Assembly: GCA_946535695.1 (NCBI GenBank)
Contig: CAMNDS010000025.1
Span: 1 to 9,451 of the forward strand
Origin: an uncultured Clostridia bacterium
GTDB taxonomy: Bacteria > Bacillota > Clostridia > Oscillospirales > Acutalibacteraceae
DNA: 9,451 nucleotides
Direction of reading: 5' to 3'
Part shown: positions 1 to 6,831 of the stretch, piece after piece
Layout: each line of letters opens with the position of its first letter
How positions within the stretch are numbered: the first letter of the stretch is position 1
Made by a program: the position numbers and the translations under genes
Notes under the pieces: generated by a model
What the model saw: only the letters and a program-made list of their open reading frames with translations
Told to the model about the DNA's origin: nothing
Database searches by the model: none

Positions 1-548
1 CGTATGAATCGTCTTCTTCGTCATTACCTTGCTCGCTTTGCTCGTAAAACTTATTGTTGGTCTCGTTCTCTTTCTATGATTTCTTTTTCTGTTTTTTTAT
101 TTGCTTTCTTTTACTAGCCTTTCTATATGTTTTGGTAATACCTACGACATTATTTGCTGTCTTCTATAAGATTATGATCGGTGCAGATCATTATGCTTAT
201 CACTTTTCTTATTTTATCATATTTTTTGCCTCCTGTCAACTGTTCGGCAACCATCTTTGAAGCATAAAAAAGAATTCTTTGCGTTCAAATCAGAGGCTTT
301 TCTAATTTGGATCTCCACGTTGATTCGTTGACCATTTTTAGTTGTTAATTTTATGTCTAAATGCCATTTTTGCCATATAATTTATTAACTCGCAAATTCG
401 GATCAATAATCTCGATGTGAGCGTACTCTTCCTCAGGAATACCAATAATTTCGCGCAAAATCCTAATCAGAGCAGCTTTATTTTCCGGATCTCCAAAAAT
501 CATTTTGAAAATCGGGTCGCTTTTGGCAAAAATTCTAGTTTTTGACAT
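1..548 (-). pseudogene. Rpn-family (PD-(D/E)XK nuclease / putative transposase) pseudogene, 3' end beyond the window edge
   Basis: The first 63 residues read from ATG at 548 (SD TTGGAG at 560-555) as an intact Rpn N-terminus, with FAKSDPIFKMIFGDPENK. This family comprises recombination-promoting nucleases once annotated as transposases. The frame stops at 359-357, but adding one T near 360 restores LDIKLTTKNGQRINVEIQIRK, the nuclease-core region with the VEIQ motif. A second break, an apparent one-base insertion near 281-282, must be bridged to continue as RILFYASKMVAEQLTGGKKY and then VISIMICTDHNLIEDSK. A TAA at 152-150 sits where the family usually has Tyr (K-Y-x-x-R-Y). Remnant acidic sequence (GNDEEDDSY) reaches base 1. 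At least three independent lesions make this a dead gene. Family assignment is confident from the conserved blocks; the full length is unknown because the window edge cuts it. Confidence 0.85.
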
Positions 549-587
549 CAAATACTCCAAAATAAATTTTACATATTACATATTTTA

Positions 588-615
588 ATTATACCTGAAA
601 ATTTAGTTTAGCCAA
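588..615 (-). promoter_or_regulatory. Possible sigma-A-type promoter of the Rpn pseudogene
   Basis: On the minus strand a perfect TATAAT (593-588) lies 16 bases downstream of TTGGCT (615-610), which matches TTGACA at four of six positions. It is about 40 bases upstream of the inferred ATG at 548. Position and the perfect -10 box support it, but in such AT-rich DNA a chance match is possible. Confidence 0.4.
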
Positions 616-1010
616 GGTTTTTTCGCTCTTTTCGACAGATTATTACTTAAAAATTAAAGCTAATTAGATTTTTTCTGTTTTTTTCTTAAAATGCCAAAAG
701 TGAATTGTTACAAAAAACTTCAAATTAATCAAAATTTTTAATTTTTACAGCGACAACAAAAATAAAATTTTTACAATTTGGCTCATTATCTTCGTCAACT
801 TCCAGATACAAATTTTTTTAAGTTGATCTTTCAAATAAAAATTAGTTTTTCCTTATTTTGATTAGCGAAAATCTACTATTTTTAGTGTATTTAAACGTCT
901 TTTTTGACGTTTGAATTCATTTACTTAAAAAAAAAATATTTTTTTAGACCAAAAGTACTTTACTTTTTTTTTTTTATTTGTTATTTTAAACTAAGTCCGG
1001 TGAAGAATAA
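616..1010. other. AT-rich gene-free region with one hairpin
   Basis: No credible gene is visible on either strand between the Rpn pseudogene and phoU. The DNA is very A/T-rich, with homopolymer runs such as the A10 near 927-936 and the T12 near 964-975. The clearest structure is an inverted repeat at 890-915: about ten pairs (one G-U) around a T6 loop, core AAACGTC/GACGTTT. No T-run follows it on either strand, so it is not a standard terminator. It lies upstream of phoU and could be a regulatory hairpin. The phoU promoter must lie here, but no good -35/-10 pair stands out. Confidence 0.5.
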
Positions 1011-1016
1011 TTGGCG

Positions 1017-1023
1017 AAAGGAG
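1017..1023 (+). promoter_or_regulatory. Ribosome-binding site that decides the phoU start
   Basis: AAAGGAG is followed by TGA, matching the 3' end of 16S rRNA well. It lies 11 bases before the TTG at 1035. The earlier TTG at 1011 would put this site inside the gene and has only a poor upstream match. A very similar AAAGGAGTGAT precedes the gene at 7200 with nearly the same spacing. Confidence 0.7.
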
Positions 1024-1034
1024 TGAAAGTACAA

Positions 1035-1703
1035 TTGCGCTTTGGATATAGGAACCAGATGGACAATTTAAAGGTTAAGGTTTTTAATATGGGTGAAAGT
1101 ATTTCCCATGTTTTATTAGAAACAATAAAGATTTTTGAGGATGCGGATATAGAAAAAGCAGTAAAAATTTCGGAATCAGATGTTGAGATAGATAAGTCTG
1201 GGAGATCTATCGAAGATGCATGCCTTAGGATTGTTTCCCTACAAAGCCCATACGCTTCAGATCTGCGTGCAGTGACCGGATATCTGAAAATTGTGTCAGA
1301 CCTTGAGAGAATTGGTGACCATTGTTCTGATGTATGTGAAATTGTTTCTATGGGTAATCTTAAAGGGCAACTAGGATGCTACCAAAAAATTGTTTCTATT
1401 CTTAAGGAAGTTAGTGTAAGTTTTGATAAAATAAGGCAAGCCTGTTTTAAACTGAATGTTGATACCGCAAAAGAAGTATATTTATCTGATGATAAAATAG
1501 ACGATGATTTTTCGGATATAATACTAAATATATCAGATGATATTTCAAATGGAATTTTTAATGTTTATATGGGTTCGGATCTTATGTTTATAGCTAAGTA
1601 TGCCGAAAGAATGGGAGACCACTGTGTTAATATTTCCAAATGGATTGTATATATGTATTTGGGGTTCTTCCCTACACCGGAATTCTTTAGGGGAGAAGGC
1701 TAG
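1035..1703 (+). CDS. phoU: PhoU phosphate-signalling adaptor
   Basis: PhoU links the phosphate transporter PstSCAB to the PhoR kinase and restrains the Pho response when phosphate is plentiful; it acts at the inner face of the membrane. From TTG at 1035 the product is 222 aa, normal for the family, and begins MRFGYRNQMDNL...NMG, matching the usual MRxxFxxxLxxL...MG start. Both PhoU repeats show their metal-binding signature: DLERIGDH (residues 89-96) after DLRAVTGYLK, and ERMGDH (191-196) before VNISKWIVYMYLG. A TTG at 1011 would add eight residues with no family counterpart, and the good SD at 1017-1023 favours 1035. phoB follows after 43 bases and then phoR, so the three probably form one operon. 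No pst genes adjoin it, unlike most bacteria. Confidence 0.93.
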   Translation: MRFGYRNQMDNLKVKVFNMGESISHVLLETIKIFEDADIEKAVKISESDVEIDKSGRSIEDACLRIVSLQSPYASDLRAVTGYLKIVSDLERIGDHCSDVCEIVSMGNLKGQLGCYQKIVSILKEVSVSFDKIRQACFKLNVDTAKEVYLSDDKIDDDFSDIILNISDDISNGIFNVYMGSDLMFIAKYAERMGDHCVNISKWIVYMYLGFFPTPEFFRGEG

Positions 1704-1746
1704 TTTTATTTGTTTTATATTTTAAAAAATTAAGGAGAAAAAAGTT

Positions 1747-2529
1747 ATGGCTAAAGAGAAAAATTTAATTTATGTTGTTGATGATGACGCAAATATCAGA
1801 AATTTGGTTTCGGTTGCCTTAAAAGATGCCGGCTTTGAAACAATGGAGTTTGATAATGGTTTAAGTTTGCTTGACCAGACTCAAAAAAAGCTTCCCGCGC
1901 TTATTATTCTTGACTGGATGATGCCTGATTTAGATGGCCTTGCAGTCTGTGGTAGGTTAAAGCTTAAGCCTGAAACTAGGAAAATTCCTGTTATCATGGT
2001 TACTGCCAAAACGGATTCGGTTGACTGCATTTTAGGATTAGAAATGGGCGCGGACGATTATCTAAAAAAGCCTTTTGACATGAAGGAATTAGTTACTAGA
2101 GTTTCAGCGGTTATCAGAAGGAAAGATTACTCAAATATTAAAGACGAAGTTTTAACCATAGGTAATTTAACACTTAATTTAGGTAGCAGAATAGCTGTAA
2201 AAAAAGACCCTGCCACCGGTGCAGAAACTTTCTTGCAATTAACCATGAAAGAATTCGACTTGCTTGTGACTTTGATAAGAAAAAAAGGCAATGTTATGAC
2301 AAGACCAGAAATTATGCGCGATGTTTGGTCCGATGAATTTGATGGTGACGACAGGACCGTCGATGTTCATGTTAGGTATTTGCGTAAAAAAATTGAGGAT
2401 TCCGAAGCTCATCCTTTTTATGTTAAAACAGTGCGCGGAATGGGCTATAGAATTGTAACACAGGCTGAGATTGACAATTTAGAGTCAAATGCAAAAGTAA
2501 AAGTTGAAGATAGCGCAGTTTCAAAATAA
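1747..2529 (+). CDS. phoB: OmpR/PhoB-family response regulator
   Basis: This is a DNA-binding response regulator that, when phosphorylated by its partner kinase, should control phosphate-starvation genes. The receiver domain (about residues 5-122) has the acidic pair D12/D13, phospho-acceptor D56 in LIILDWMMPD, switch residue T86 and K108 in LKKPF. The C-terminal winged helix (about 135-237) contains LTMKEFDLL, the recognition-helix block RTVDVHVRYLRKKIE and the wing VRGMGYRI. A polar tail of about 20 residues follows. At 260 aa it is slightly longer than typical (about 230), through that tail and an insert near 152-162. AAGGAG at 1732-1737 is a good RBS nine bases before the ATG. The phoU/kinase context is the reason for calling it PhoB (PhoP in Firmicutes) rather than another OmpR-type regulator. 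Confidence 0.9.
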   Translation: MAKEKNLIYVVDDDANIRNLVSVALKDAGFETMEFDNGLSLLDQTQKKLPALIILDWMMPDLDGLAVCGRLKLKPETRKIPVIMVTAKTDSVDCILGLEMGADDYLKKPFDMKELVTRVSAVIRRKDYSNIKDEVLTIGNLTLNLGSRIAVKKDPATGAETFLQLTMKEFDLLVTLIRKKGNVMTRPEIMRDVWSDEFDGDDRTVDVHVRYLRKKIEDSEAHPFYVKTVRGMGYRIVTQAEIDNLESNAKVKVEDSAVSK

Positions 2530-2549
2530 AAAATGCAAAGGATTTTAAC

Positions 2550-3335
2550 ATGAATTTTTTGACTATTTTGTTTCTTGTTTGTTTAGTATTGCTCGTTTAT
2601 TTTATTATTCAAAAAAATATTGAAAAAAGTAAGCAAGAGCAAAAGCAAAAAGTTAGTGAATTGCTCCATGACCTAAAAACCCCATTAACTTCAATATTGG
2701 GGTATGTGGAGCTTTTAAAATCTGCCGAGAGAACACCTGAAACTCAAGAAGAATTTTTGGGGATTATCGAATTCGAAGCTGAAAAACTTTTGCAACTTTT
2801 AGGGAGTGGACTGAGTGAAAATACAGGTAATAAGGGAGTTAAAAGTGCAACTAATTGTGCAAAAGTTATTTCATTAATTTGCCGTGGATTATCTCCGGAT
2901 GCTAAAAAAAGGAATATAAATTTAAATTACAATTGTGAGCCTGATTTATATGTTGATTTTGGAGAAAATAAACTTTGGAGAGTTATTTCAAATTTGATTG
3001 AAAATTCAATAAAGTATAACAAACCTAATGGAATGGTAGAAATTTCCGCAGTTAGTGACTCTGATTATGTTATAATTGAATGTAAAGATACCGGAATTGG
3101 CATAAAACCTGAGAATATAACAAAAGTTTTTAAAAGAGGTTTTCGAGAAGAAAAAAAATTACCGGGATTTGGGTTGGGACTTTCAACAGTGCGCAAAATA
3201 GTTTCGGAAAACGGTGGTTTTATACAGCTCGAAAGCGAGTATGGTGCTGGAACTAAATTCACCTTAAAACTCCGAAAAGCCCAAGAAAAGGTAGAATCAA
3301 TCAAGGCAAAAAATTCTATTTCTTGCCAATCTTAA
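2550..3335 (+). CDS. phoR: Short membrane-anchored sensor histidine kinase, PhoR-like
   Basis: A histidine kinase expected to phosphorylate the regulator encoded just upstream (20-base gap, AAAGGA at 2537-2542 as RBS). One transmembrane helix (about residues 3-20) is followed by a short charged linker and the H box LLHDLKTPLTSILGY, with H40 the phospho-acceptor. The ATPase domain has the N box SNLIENSIKYN (N148, N152), G1 box DTGIGI (180-185), an F-box region around VFKRGF and G2 box GFGLGLSTVRKIV (206-218). All catalytic boxes are present. Only 261 aa long, it lacks the extracytoplasmic loop, HAMP and PAS domains of the usual 400-590 aa PhoR, so signal input must come through the membrane segment or through partners such as PhoU. 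The phoR name rests on its neighbours. Confidence 0.87.
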   Translation: MNFLTILFLVCLVLLVYFIIQKNIEKSKQEQKQKVSELLHDLKTPLTSILGYVELLKSAERTPETQEEFLGIIEFEAEKLLQLLGSGLSENTGNKGVKSATNCAKVISLICRGLSPDAKKRNINLNYNCEPDLYVDFGENKLWRVISNLIENSIKYNKPNGMVEISAVSDSDYVIIECKDTGIGIKPENITKVFKRGFREEKKLPGFGLGLSTVRKIVSENGGFIQLESEYGAGTKFTLKLRKAQEKVESIKAKNSISCQS

Positions 3336-3348
3336 GGGAGAAAAATTT

Positions 3349-4026
3349 ATGGAAAATTTAAGAGTTCACAATTTATTTGATTTAAAAAACAGCATTGTTG
3401 GTGATTTTTTGAGAACTTTTAATTATCCATGGGAAGTTTTTTCAAGTATAAAAGATTTTATATTAAAATTTTCGGGAAAATTAGATAAAAATAAATTTTG
3501 CCTTGTTGGTGAAAATGTATGGGTGTCGAAAACTGCTAAGATTTCTAATAATACTTTTATTTCAGGGCCGACAATAATTGATGATTGCGCTGAAATTAGG
3601 TTCGGGGCTTTTGTTCGTGGTGGTACTGTTATTGGCAAAAATACAGTTGTAGGAAATTCCACTGAACTTAAAAATTGCATATTGTTTGATAGAGCACAAG
3701 CACCGCATTTTAATTACGTTGGTGATTCAATTTTAGGTTATCAAGCACATATAGGTGCGGGGGTCATTCTTTCAAATTTTAAATCCGATAAAAAAAATGT
3801 TGTTATAAAATACAAAAATTTAAAAATTGAAACAGGACTTCGAAAACTTGGGGCCATTATAGCTGATAATGTAGAAGTTGGATGTAATGCGGTTTTAAAT
3901 CCCGGGACCATAATTTGTAAAAATAGTAATATTTATCCATTGACTATGGTACGTGGAGTTATCGGTGAAAATAAAATTTTTAAGAACAGTGGAATACTGG
4001 TTGACAAAATTCAAGTTTTAAACTAA
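3349..4026 (+). CDS. Stand-alone left-handed beta-helix protein resembling the GlmU acetyltransferase domain
   Basis: A 225 aa protein: an N-terminal helical stretch (about 1-50), then hexapeptide-repeat coils of the LbH acyltransferase fold (about 53-210). Clostridia carry stand-alone proteins of this type, usually named UDP-N-acetylglucosamine pyrophosphorylase-like, although no nucleotidyltransferase domain is present. Compared with the E. coli GlmU C-terminal half, key residues recur with exact spacing: R90, K108, H120, Y123, A137 and N143 match R333, K351, catalytic H363, Y366, A380 and N386. The match centres on APHFNYVGDSILG and HIGAGVILSNF. N377 is replaced by H134. It may therefore acetylate glucosamine-1-phosphate, complementing the short GlmU in this window; that is inference. 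AAGGGAG (3334-3340), overlapping the phoR stop, is its RBS, so it is likely in the pho operon. Confidence 0.8.
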   Translation: MENLRVHNLFDLKNSIVGDFLRTFNYPWEVFSSIKDFILKFSGKLDKNKFCLVGENVWVSKTAKISNNTFISGPTIIDDCAEIRFGAFVRGGTVIGKNTVVGNSTELKNCILFDRAQAPHFNYVGDSILGYQAHIGAGVILSNFKSDKKNVVIKYKNLKIETGLRKLGAIIADNVEVGCNAVLNPGTIICKNSNIYPLTMVRGVIGENKIFKNSGILVDKIQVLN

Positions 4027-4038
4027 AATTTTGATAGT

Positions 4039-4114
4039 GCTGATGTAGCTCAGTTGGTAGAGCAATTGATTTGTAATCAATAGGTCGTGGGTTCGAATCC
4101 CTCCATCAGCTCCA
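4039..4114 (+). tRNA. tRNA-Thr(TGT)
   Basis: Acceptor GCTGATG pairs with CATCAGC. The anticodon stem ATTGA/TCAAT encloses loop TTTGTAA with anticodon TGT at 4072-4074, reading ACA. The T arm carries GTTCGAATC, and T plus an encoded CCA end the gene. It begins 12 bases after the beta-helix gene and may be processed from the same transcript. Confidence 0.96.
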
Positions 4115-4115
4115 T

Positions 4116-4192
4116 CCGGGTGTGGCGCAGTTTGGTAGCGCGCTTGAATGGGGTTCAAGAGGCCGTGGGTTCGACTCCCGCCACTCGGACCA
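4116..4192 (+). tRNA. tRNA-Pro(GGG)
   Basis: Acceptor CCGGGTG pairs with CACTCGG (one G-U). The anticodon stem CTTGA/TCAAG encloses loop ATGGGGT with anticodon GGG, reading CCC. The T arm is GTGGG/CCCGC, and A plus an encoded CCA follow. Only one base separates it from the preceding tRNA-Thr, so the two must share a precursor. Confidence 0.95.
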
Positions 4193-4289
4193 TTCAGAAT
4201 CCTAATTTTGGAAAAATAAATGAGAATTAATAAATATAATTTCTTGTTTAAGCTTTAGGTTTTTGGTTTTAGAATGTGTTGTTTTTTCG

Positions 4290-4372
4290 GCGGATGTGGC
4301 GAAATTGGTACACGCGCCAGATTTAGGTTCTGGTGGGAAACCTTGCAGGTTCGAGTCCTGTCATCCGCACCA
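4290..4372 (+). tRNA. tRNA-Leu(TAG)
   Basis: Acceptor GCGGATG pairs with CATCCGC. The anticodon stem CCAGA/TCTGG encloses loop TTTAGGT with anticodon TAG, reading CUA. The long class II variable arm (about 4334-4346) is as expected for Leu. An A and an encoded CCA end it. The 97-base gap before it contains a TAGAAT (4270-4275) that might be a -10 box, without a convincing -35. Confidence 0.95.
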
Positions 4373-4438
4373 AAGGTTTTAATTTTTAAATATTATAAAT
4401 TTAATGTTTAATTAATTTTTAGAAAATTATTTTAATTT

Positions 4439-4525
4439 GCGGATGTGGCGGAGTTGGTAGACGCGTATGGTTCAGGTCCATATAAACGAAAGTTTTTGCA
4501 GGTTCAAATCCTGTCATCCGCACCA
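4439..4525 (+). tRNA. tRNA-Leu(CAG)
   Basis: Acceptor GCGGATG/CATCCGC is identical to that of the preceding tRNA-Leu. The anticodon stem TATGG/CCATA encloses loop TTCAGGT with anticodon CAG, reading CUG. A class II variable arm and an encoded CCA are present. With the TAG isoacceptor 66 bases upstream it covers the CUN leucine codons ending in A and G. Confidence 0.95.
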
Positions 4526-4530
4526 GTTTT

Positions 4531-4546
4531 CAAAAAATATTTTTTG
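4531..4546. repeat. Perfect 16-bp palindrome after the tRNA cluster
   Basis: CAAAAAATATTTTTTG is its own reverse complement and begins six bases after the last tRNA. As RNA it could form only a weak A-U stem, so a terminator role for the tRNA transcript is possible but unproven. In DNA this rich in A and T it may be chance. Confidence 0.35.
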
Positions 4547-4668
4547 TATATTTGTGGGGAAATAAAAATTAAATTGTATTTTTTTAACAATATTATTAAA
4601 ATTGAAAGGGAATAATAGACTTACAGAAAACTATCTCCATATATGATATAGTGAAAAAGGCTTATATC

Positions 4669-4708
4669 ATTTCCTTCGGCGGCACCGTAGGAAATATCTA
4701 TTTTTTTT
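4669..4708 (+). terminator. Hairpin with downstream T8, terminator-like (repeat family copy A)
   Basis: ATTTCCT (4669-4675) pairs with AGGAAAT (4689-4695). After a T-T mismatch, CGG (4677-4679) pairs with CCG (4685-4687) around a five-base loop. Eight T residues follow at 4701-4708, separated from the stem by five bases, which is looser than an ideal intrinsic terminator. It lies downstream of the tRNA genes and would end their transcript. The GC-rich core resembles hairpins at 4736, 6892 and 7122. Confidence 0.55.
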
Positions 4709-4735
4709 AGCAATGTCATTTTAAAAAATAATGCG

Positions 4736-4769
4736 TTTTTCCGGTGGCGATGGAGAAAAATGTTTTTTT
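4736..4769 (+). terminator. Second imperfect hairpin with T-run (repeat family copy B)
   Basis: TTTTTC (4736-4741) pairs with GAAAAA (4755-4760), with a partly pairing GC-rich core CCGGTGGCGATGG between and T7 at 4763-4769. It could act as a backup terminator. The block TTTTTCCGGTGGCG...AGAAAAATG is nearly the same as 6892-6921 downstream of prs, which suggests a dispersed element rather than a simple terminator. Confidence 0.45.
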
Positions 4770-4916
4770 ACATATGGAATTACAAAAACTAGAGAAATTA
4801 AAAAAATAAATTTTATTATTATACAATTTTAGCAATAACATGTTTTTACACATCTTGATATTTATCGCTGAATATAATACTATAAATATTATTACTTCGC
4901 AAGGAGATGTTCAGAT
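4770..4916 (+). promoter_or_regulatory. AT-rich glmU leader with possible promoter and RBS
   Basis: A TATAAT at 4873-4878 and a TTGATA at 4855-4860 lie upstream of glmU. They are only 12 bases apart; TTGATA fits better (17 bases) with the weaker TACTAT at 4878-4883. One of these probably starts the glmU-prs transcript. AAGGAG (4901-4906) lies ten bases before the TTG start at 4917 and supports it. No riboswitch-like fold or gene is seen. Confidence 0.35.
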
Positions 4917-5918
4917 TTGAATAGTTGTTTGATACTTGCTGCTGGGAATGGAAGCAGGATGAAACTAAAGTGCCCAAAGGTTTTGGCCCAAGTTTTAAAC
5001 GTGCCTATGCTTTCTTGGGTTTTGGATTCTGTTATAAGCTGCGGTATAAATAATCGATGTGTTGTTACTGGTTATGGCAGTTCAAAAGTCAAAAAATTTT
5101 TAAAATTAAATAATTATAATTGTGAAACTGTATTTCAAGCTGAACGAAAAGGTACGGCTCATGCTGTTATGGTGGCGCATGATTTTTTAAAAAAAAATAT
5201 AGGCGGTGATATTTTAATTTTAGGCGGAGATTCTCCGTTTATTGATTCCGATACGATAATGCTGGCTTATAAAAATCATAAAAAAAATAAAAATGCCGCT
5301 ACAATCGTTTCTGCTAATTTTGAAAATCCGTTTGGTTATGGAAGAATTGTAAGAAATAAATCCGGTAATGTGTGTTCGATTATTGAGGAGCGCGAAGCTG
5401 ATGATACTCAAAGAAAAATTACCGAAATAAATTCAGGAGCTTATTGGTTTAATATTAAAAATTTATTAGAAACTATCGGATGTATAAACGCAAGTTCGCT
5501 TTCTGGTGAACTTTATTTAACGTCTATTATCTCGATTTTTATTAAAAATGGGCTCAAAGTTGATGCCTGCTGTGCGAGCGATTACACTGTAGCTTTGGGG
5601 GCTAACACTCCTGAGCAGCTTGAAACACTAAATACTATTGCAAAATCCAAGGTTTTCAAAGGTTTAATTGCCCGTGGGATTAATATTCCGTGCTGTGATA
5701 ATGTTTTTATAAGTAAAAATGCCGAAATCGGTGAGGGAACTACAATTCTTTCGAATGTCACGATAAATTCCTGCACAAAAATAGGTAAAAACTGCATAAT
5801 AGGCCCAGGAACGGTCCTTTCGGGCGAAAATATACCGGATAATACAAACCTTATTTTTTATAATTCAAATAATAATTTTAATAATATTAAATCTAAGGAA
5901 GTAAAATATGCATTCTAA
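4917..5918 (+). CDS. glmU: GlmU, UDP-GlcNAc pyrophosphorylase domain with shortened C-terminus
   Basis: The N-terminal half of GlmU makes UDP-GlcNAc from GlcNAc-1-phosphate and UTP for peptidoglycan synthesis in the cytoplasm. The Rossmann-like domain (about 1-228) has LILAAGNGSRMK with CPKVL, FQAERKGTAHAV, metal-binding D105 in LGGDSPFID, GYGRIVR, the EE(R) and INSGAY region, LSGELYLTS (TD in most homologues) and N230 in GANTPEQL, equivalent to the second metal ligand. A beta-helix starts near 250, but after about three hexapeptide coils the protein ends at residue 333, against about 450-460 in the family. The acetyltransferase active site (HLxYxGD region) is absent. Start TTG is backed by AAGGAG at 4901-4906. 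The stop overlaps prs by 11 bases, the conserved glmU-prs pairing, so the truncation is not obviously a sequencing error. Its tail is rich in Asn and Lys. Confidence 0.92.
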   Translation: MNSCLILAAGNGSRMKLKCPKVLAQVLNVPMLSWVLDSVISCGINNRCVVTGYGSSKVKKFLKLNNYNCETVFQAERKGTAHAVMVAHDFLKKNIGGDILILGGDSPFIDSDTIMLAYKNHKKNKNAATIVSANFENPFGYGRIVRNKSGNVCSIIEEREADDTQRKITEINSGAYWFNIKNLLETIGCINASSLSGELYLTSIISIFIKNGLKVDACCASDYTVALGANTPEQLETLNTIAKSKVFKGLIARGINIPCCDNVFISKNAEIGEGTTILSNVTINSCTKIGKNCIIGPGTVLSGENIPDNTNLIFYNSNNNFNNIKSKEVKYAF

Positions 5919-6831
5919 AGTTAAAATTTTTTCGGGGACGTCCAATATTTTTCTTGCAGAAAAAATAGCTAAAGGCTTAAATCTTAAGTTATCCGAAATT
6001 GAGATAAGTAAGTTCCAAGATGGCGAAATCTCGGTTTTAATAAAAGAAAATTTAAACGGCTGCCATTGTTTTGTTGTGCAATCTGTTTGCAAGCCGGTTA
6101 ATGATAATTTAATTGAATTTTTAATAATAATCGACGCTTTAAAACGTGCTCATGCAAAAAAAATTACTGCGGTAGTGCCGTATCTCGGATATTCAAGGCA
6201 AGATAGAAAATGCAGACTAGGGGAGCCGATAAGTGCAAAATTGGTCGCAAAAATGGTATCTCACGCAGGAGTTGACGACATAATTGTTGCGGATTTGCAC
6301 GCAAGTCAAATCGAAGGTTTTTTTGATATTCCGGTTTCAAATATTTCAAATCTTAAAAATTTTGCCGAAGATATAAAAAAAATCGAAGATTTTAATCCCG
6401 AAAATTTTGTAATTGTAGCTCCTGACGTTGGCGCCGCGAAAAAAACCAGAGCTTTTGCCAAACTTTTAAACTGCAATATGGCGATAATTGATAAAAATCG
6501 CGCAAAAGCGAACTGTTCCGAAGTTATGAATATAATTGGAAACGTCGAATCAAAAAATGCTATACTTATAGATGATATAATAGACACAGCGGGGACTATA
6601 TCAAATGCTGCAGAGGCACTTATTAAAATAGGAAAAGCTCAAAAAACTTATATCTATGCAACTCATGCGGTGTGTTCCGGCAAGGCTTATGAAAGATTAT
6701 CTTCGCAGTTTATTAACCAAGTTGTATTTTCTGATTCTATTCCAATTTTAGATAAAAATCATCTTAAAAATATAAAAATTATCAGTATCGCAAATATTTT
6801 TGTCGACGAAATTTTGAAATTCATTGAATAA
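5908..6831 (+). CDS. prs: Ribose-phosphate pyrophosphokinase (PRPP synthetase)
   Basis: Transfers pyrophosphate from ATP to ribose-5-phosphate to give PRPP, needed for purine, pyrimidine, NAD, His and Trp synthesis. The 307 aa product is slightly short (310-320 typical). Motifs: IFSGTSN near the start, FQDGE (36-40), the ATP loop PYLGYSRQDRK (91-101), DLHASQIEGFFDIP with H131 (most homologues have HAGQI or HSAQI), APDVGAAKKTRA, DKNR (195-198, usually DKRR) and the PRPP-binding loop IDDIIDTAGT (221-230). AAGGAAG at 5895-5901 inside glmU serves as RBS, and the ATG overlaps the glmU end, implying translational coupling. The last 13 codons (NIFVDEILKFIE plus stop) are repeated twice downstream. 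In many Clostridia pth follows prs; here it does not. Confidence 0.95.
   Translation: MHSKVKIFSGTSNIFLAEKIAKGLNLKLSEIEISKFQDGEISVLIKENLNGCHCFVVQSVCKPVNDNLIEFLIIIDALKRAHAKKITAVVPYLGYSRQDRKCRLGEPISAKLVAKMVSHAGVDDIIVADLHASQIEGFFDIPVSNISNLKNFAEDIKKIEDFNPENFVIVAPDVGAAKKTRAFAKLLNCNMAIIDKNRAKANCSEVMNIIGNVESKNAILIDDIIDTAGTISNAAEALIKIGKAQKTYIYATHAVCSGKAYERLSSQFINQVVFSDSIPILDKNHLKNIKIISIANIFVDEILKFIE

Noticed and set aside
54..260. Plus-strand hydrophobic 68-codon frame with many Phe/Leu
   Set aside because: It lies antisense to the Rpn pseudogene, whose conserved family motifs are clear on the minus strand; the Phe-rich composition is the complement of Lys/Glu codons.
1011..1034. TTG at 1011 as the phoU start
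   Set aside because: It would add eight residues not seen in PhoU and would bury the strong AAAGGAG site inside the gene; TTG at 1035 fits both the RBS and the family N-terminus.
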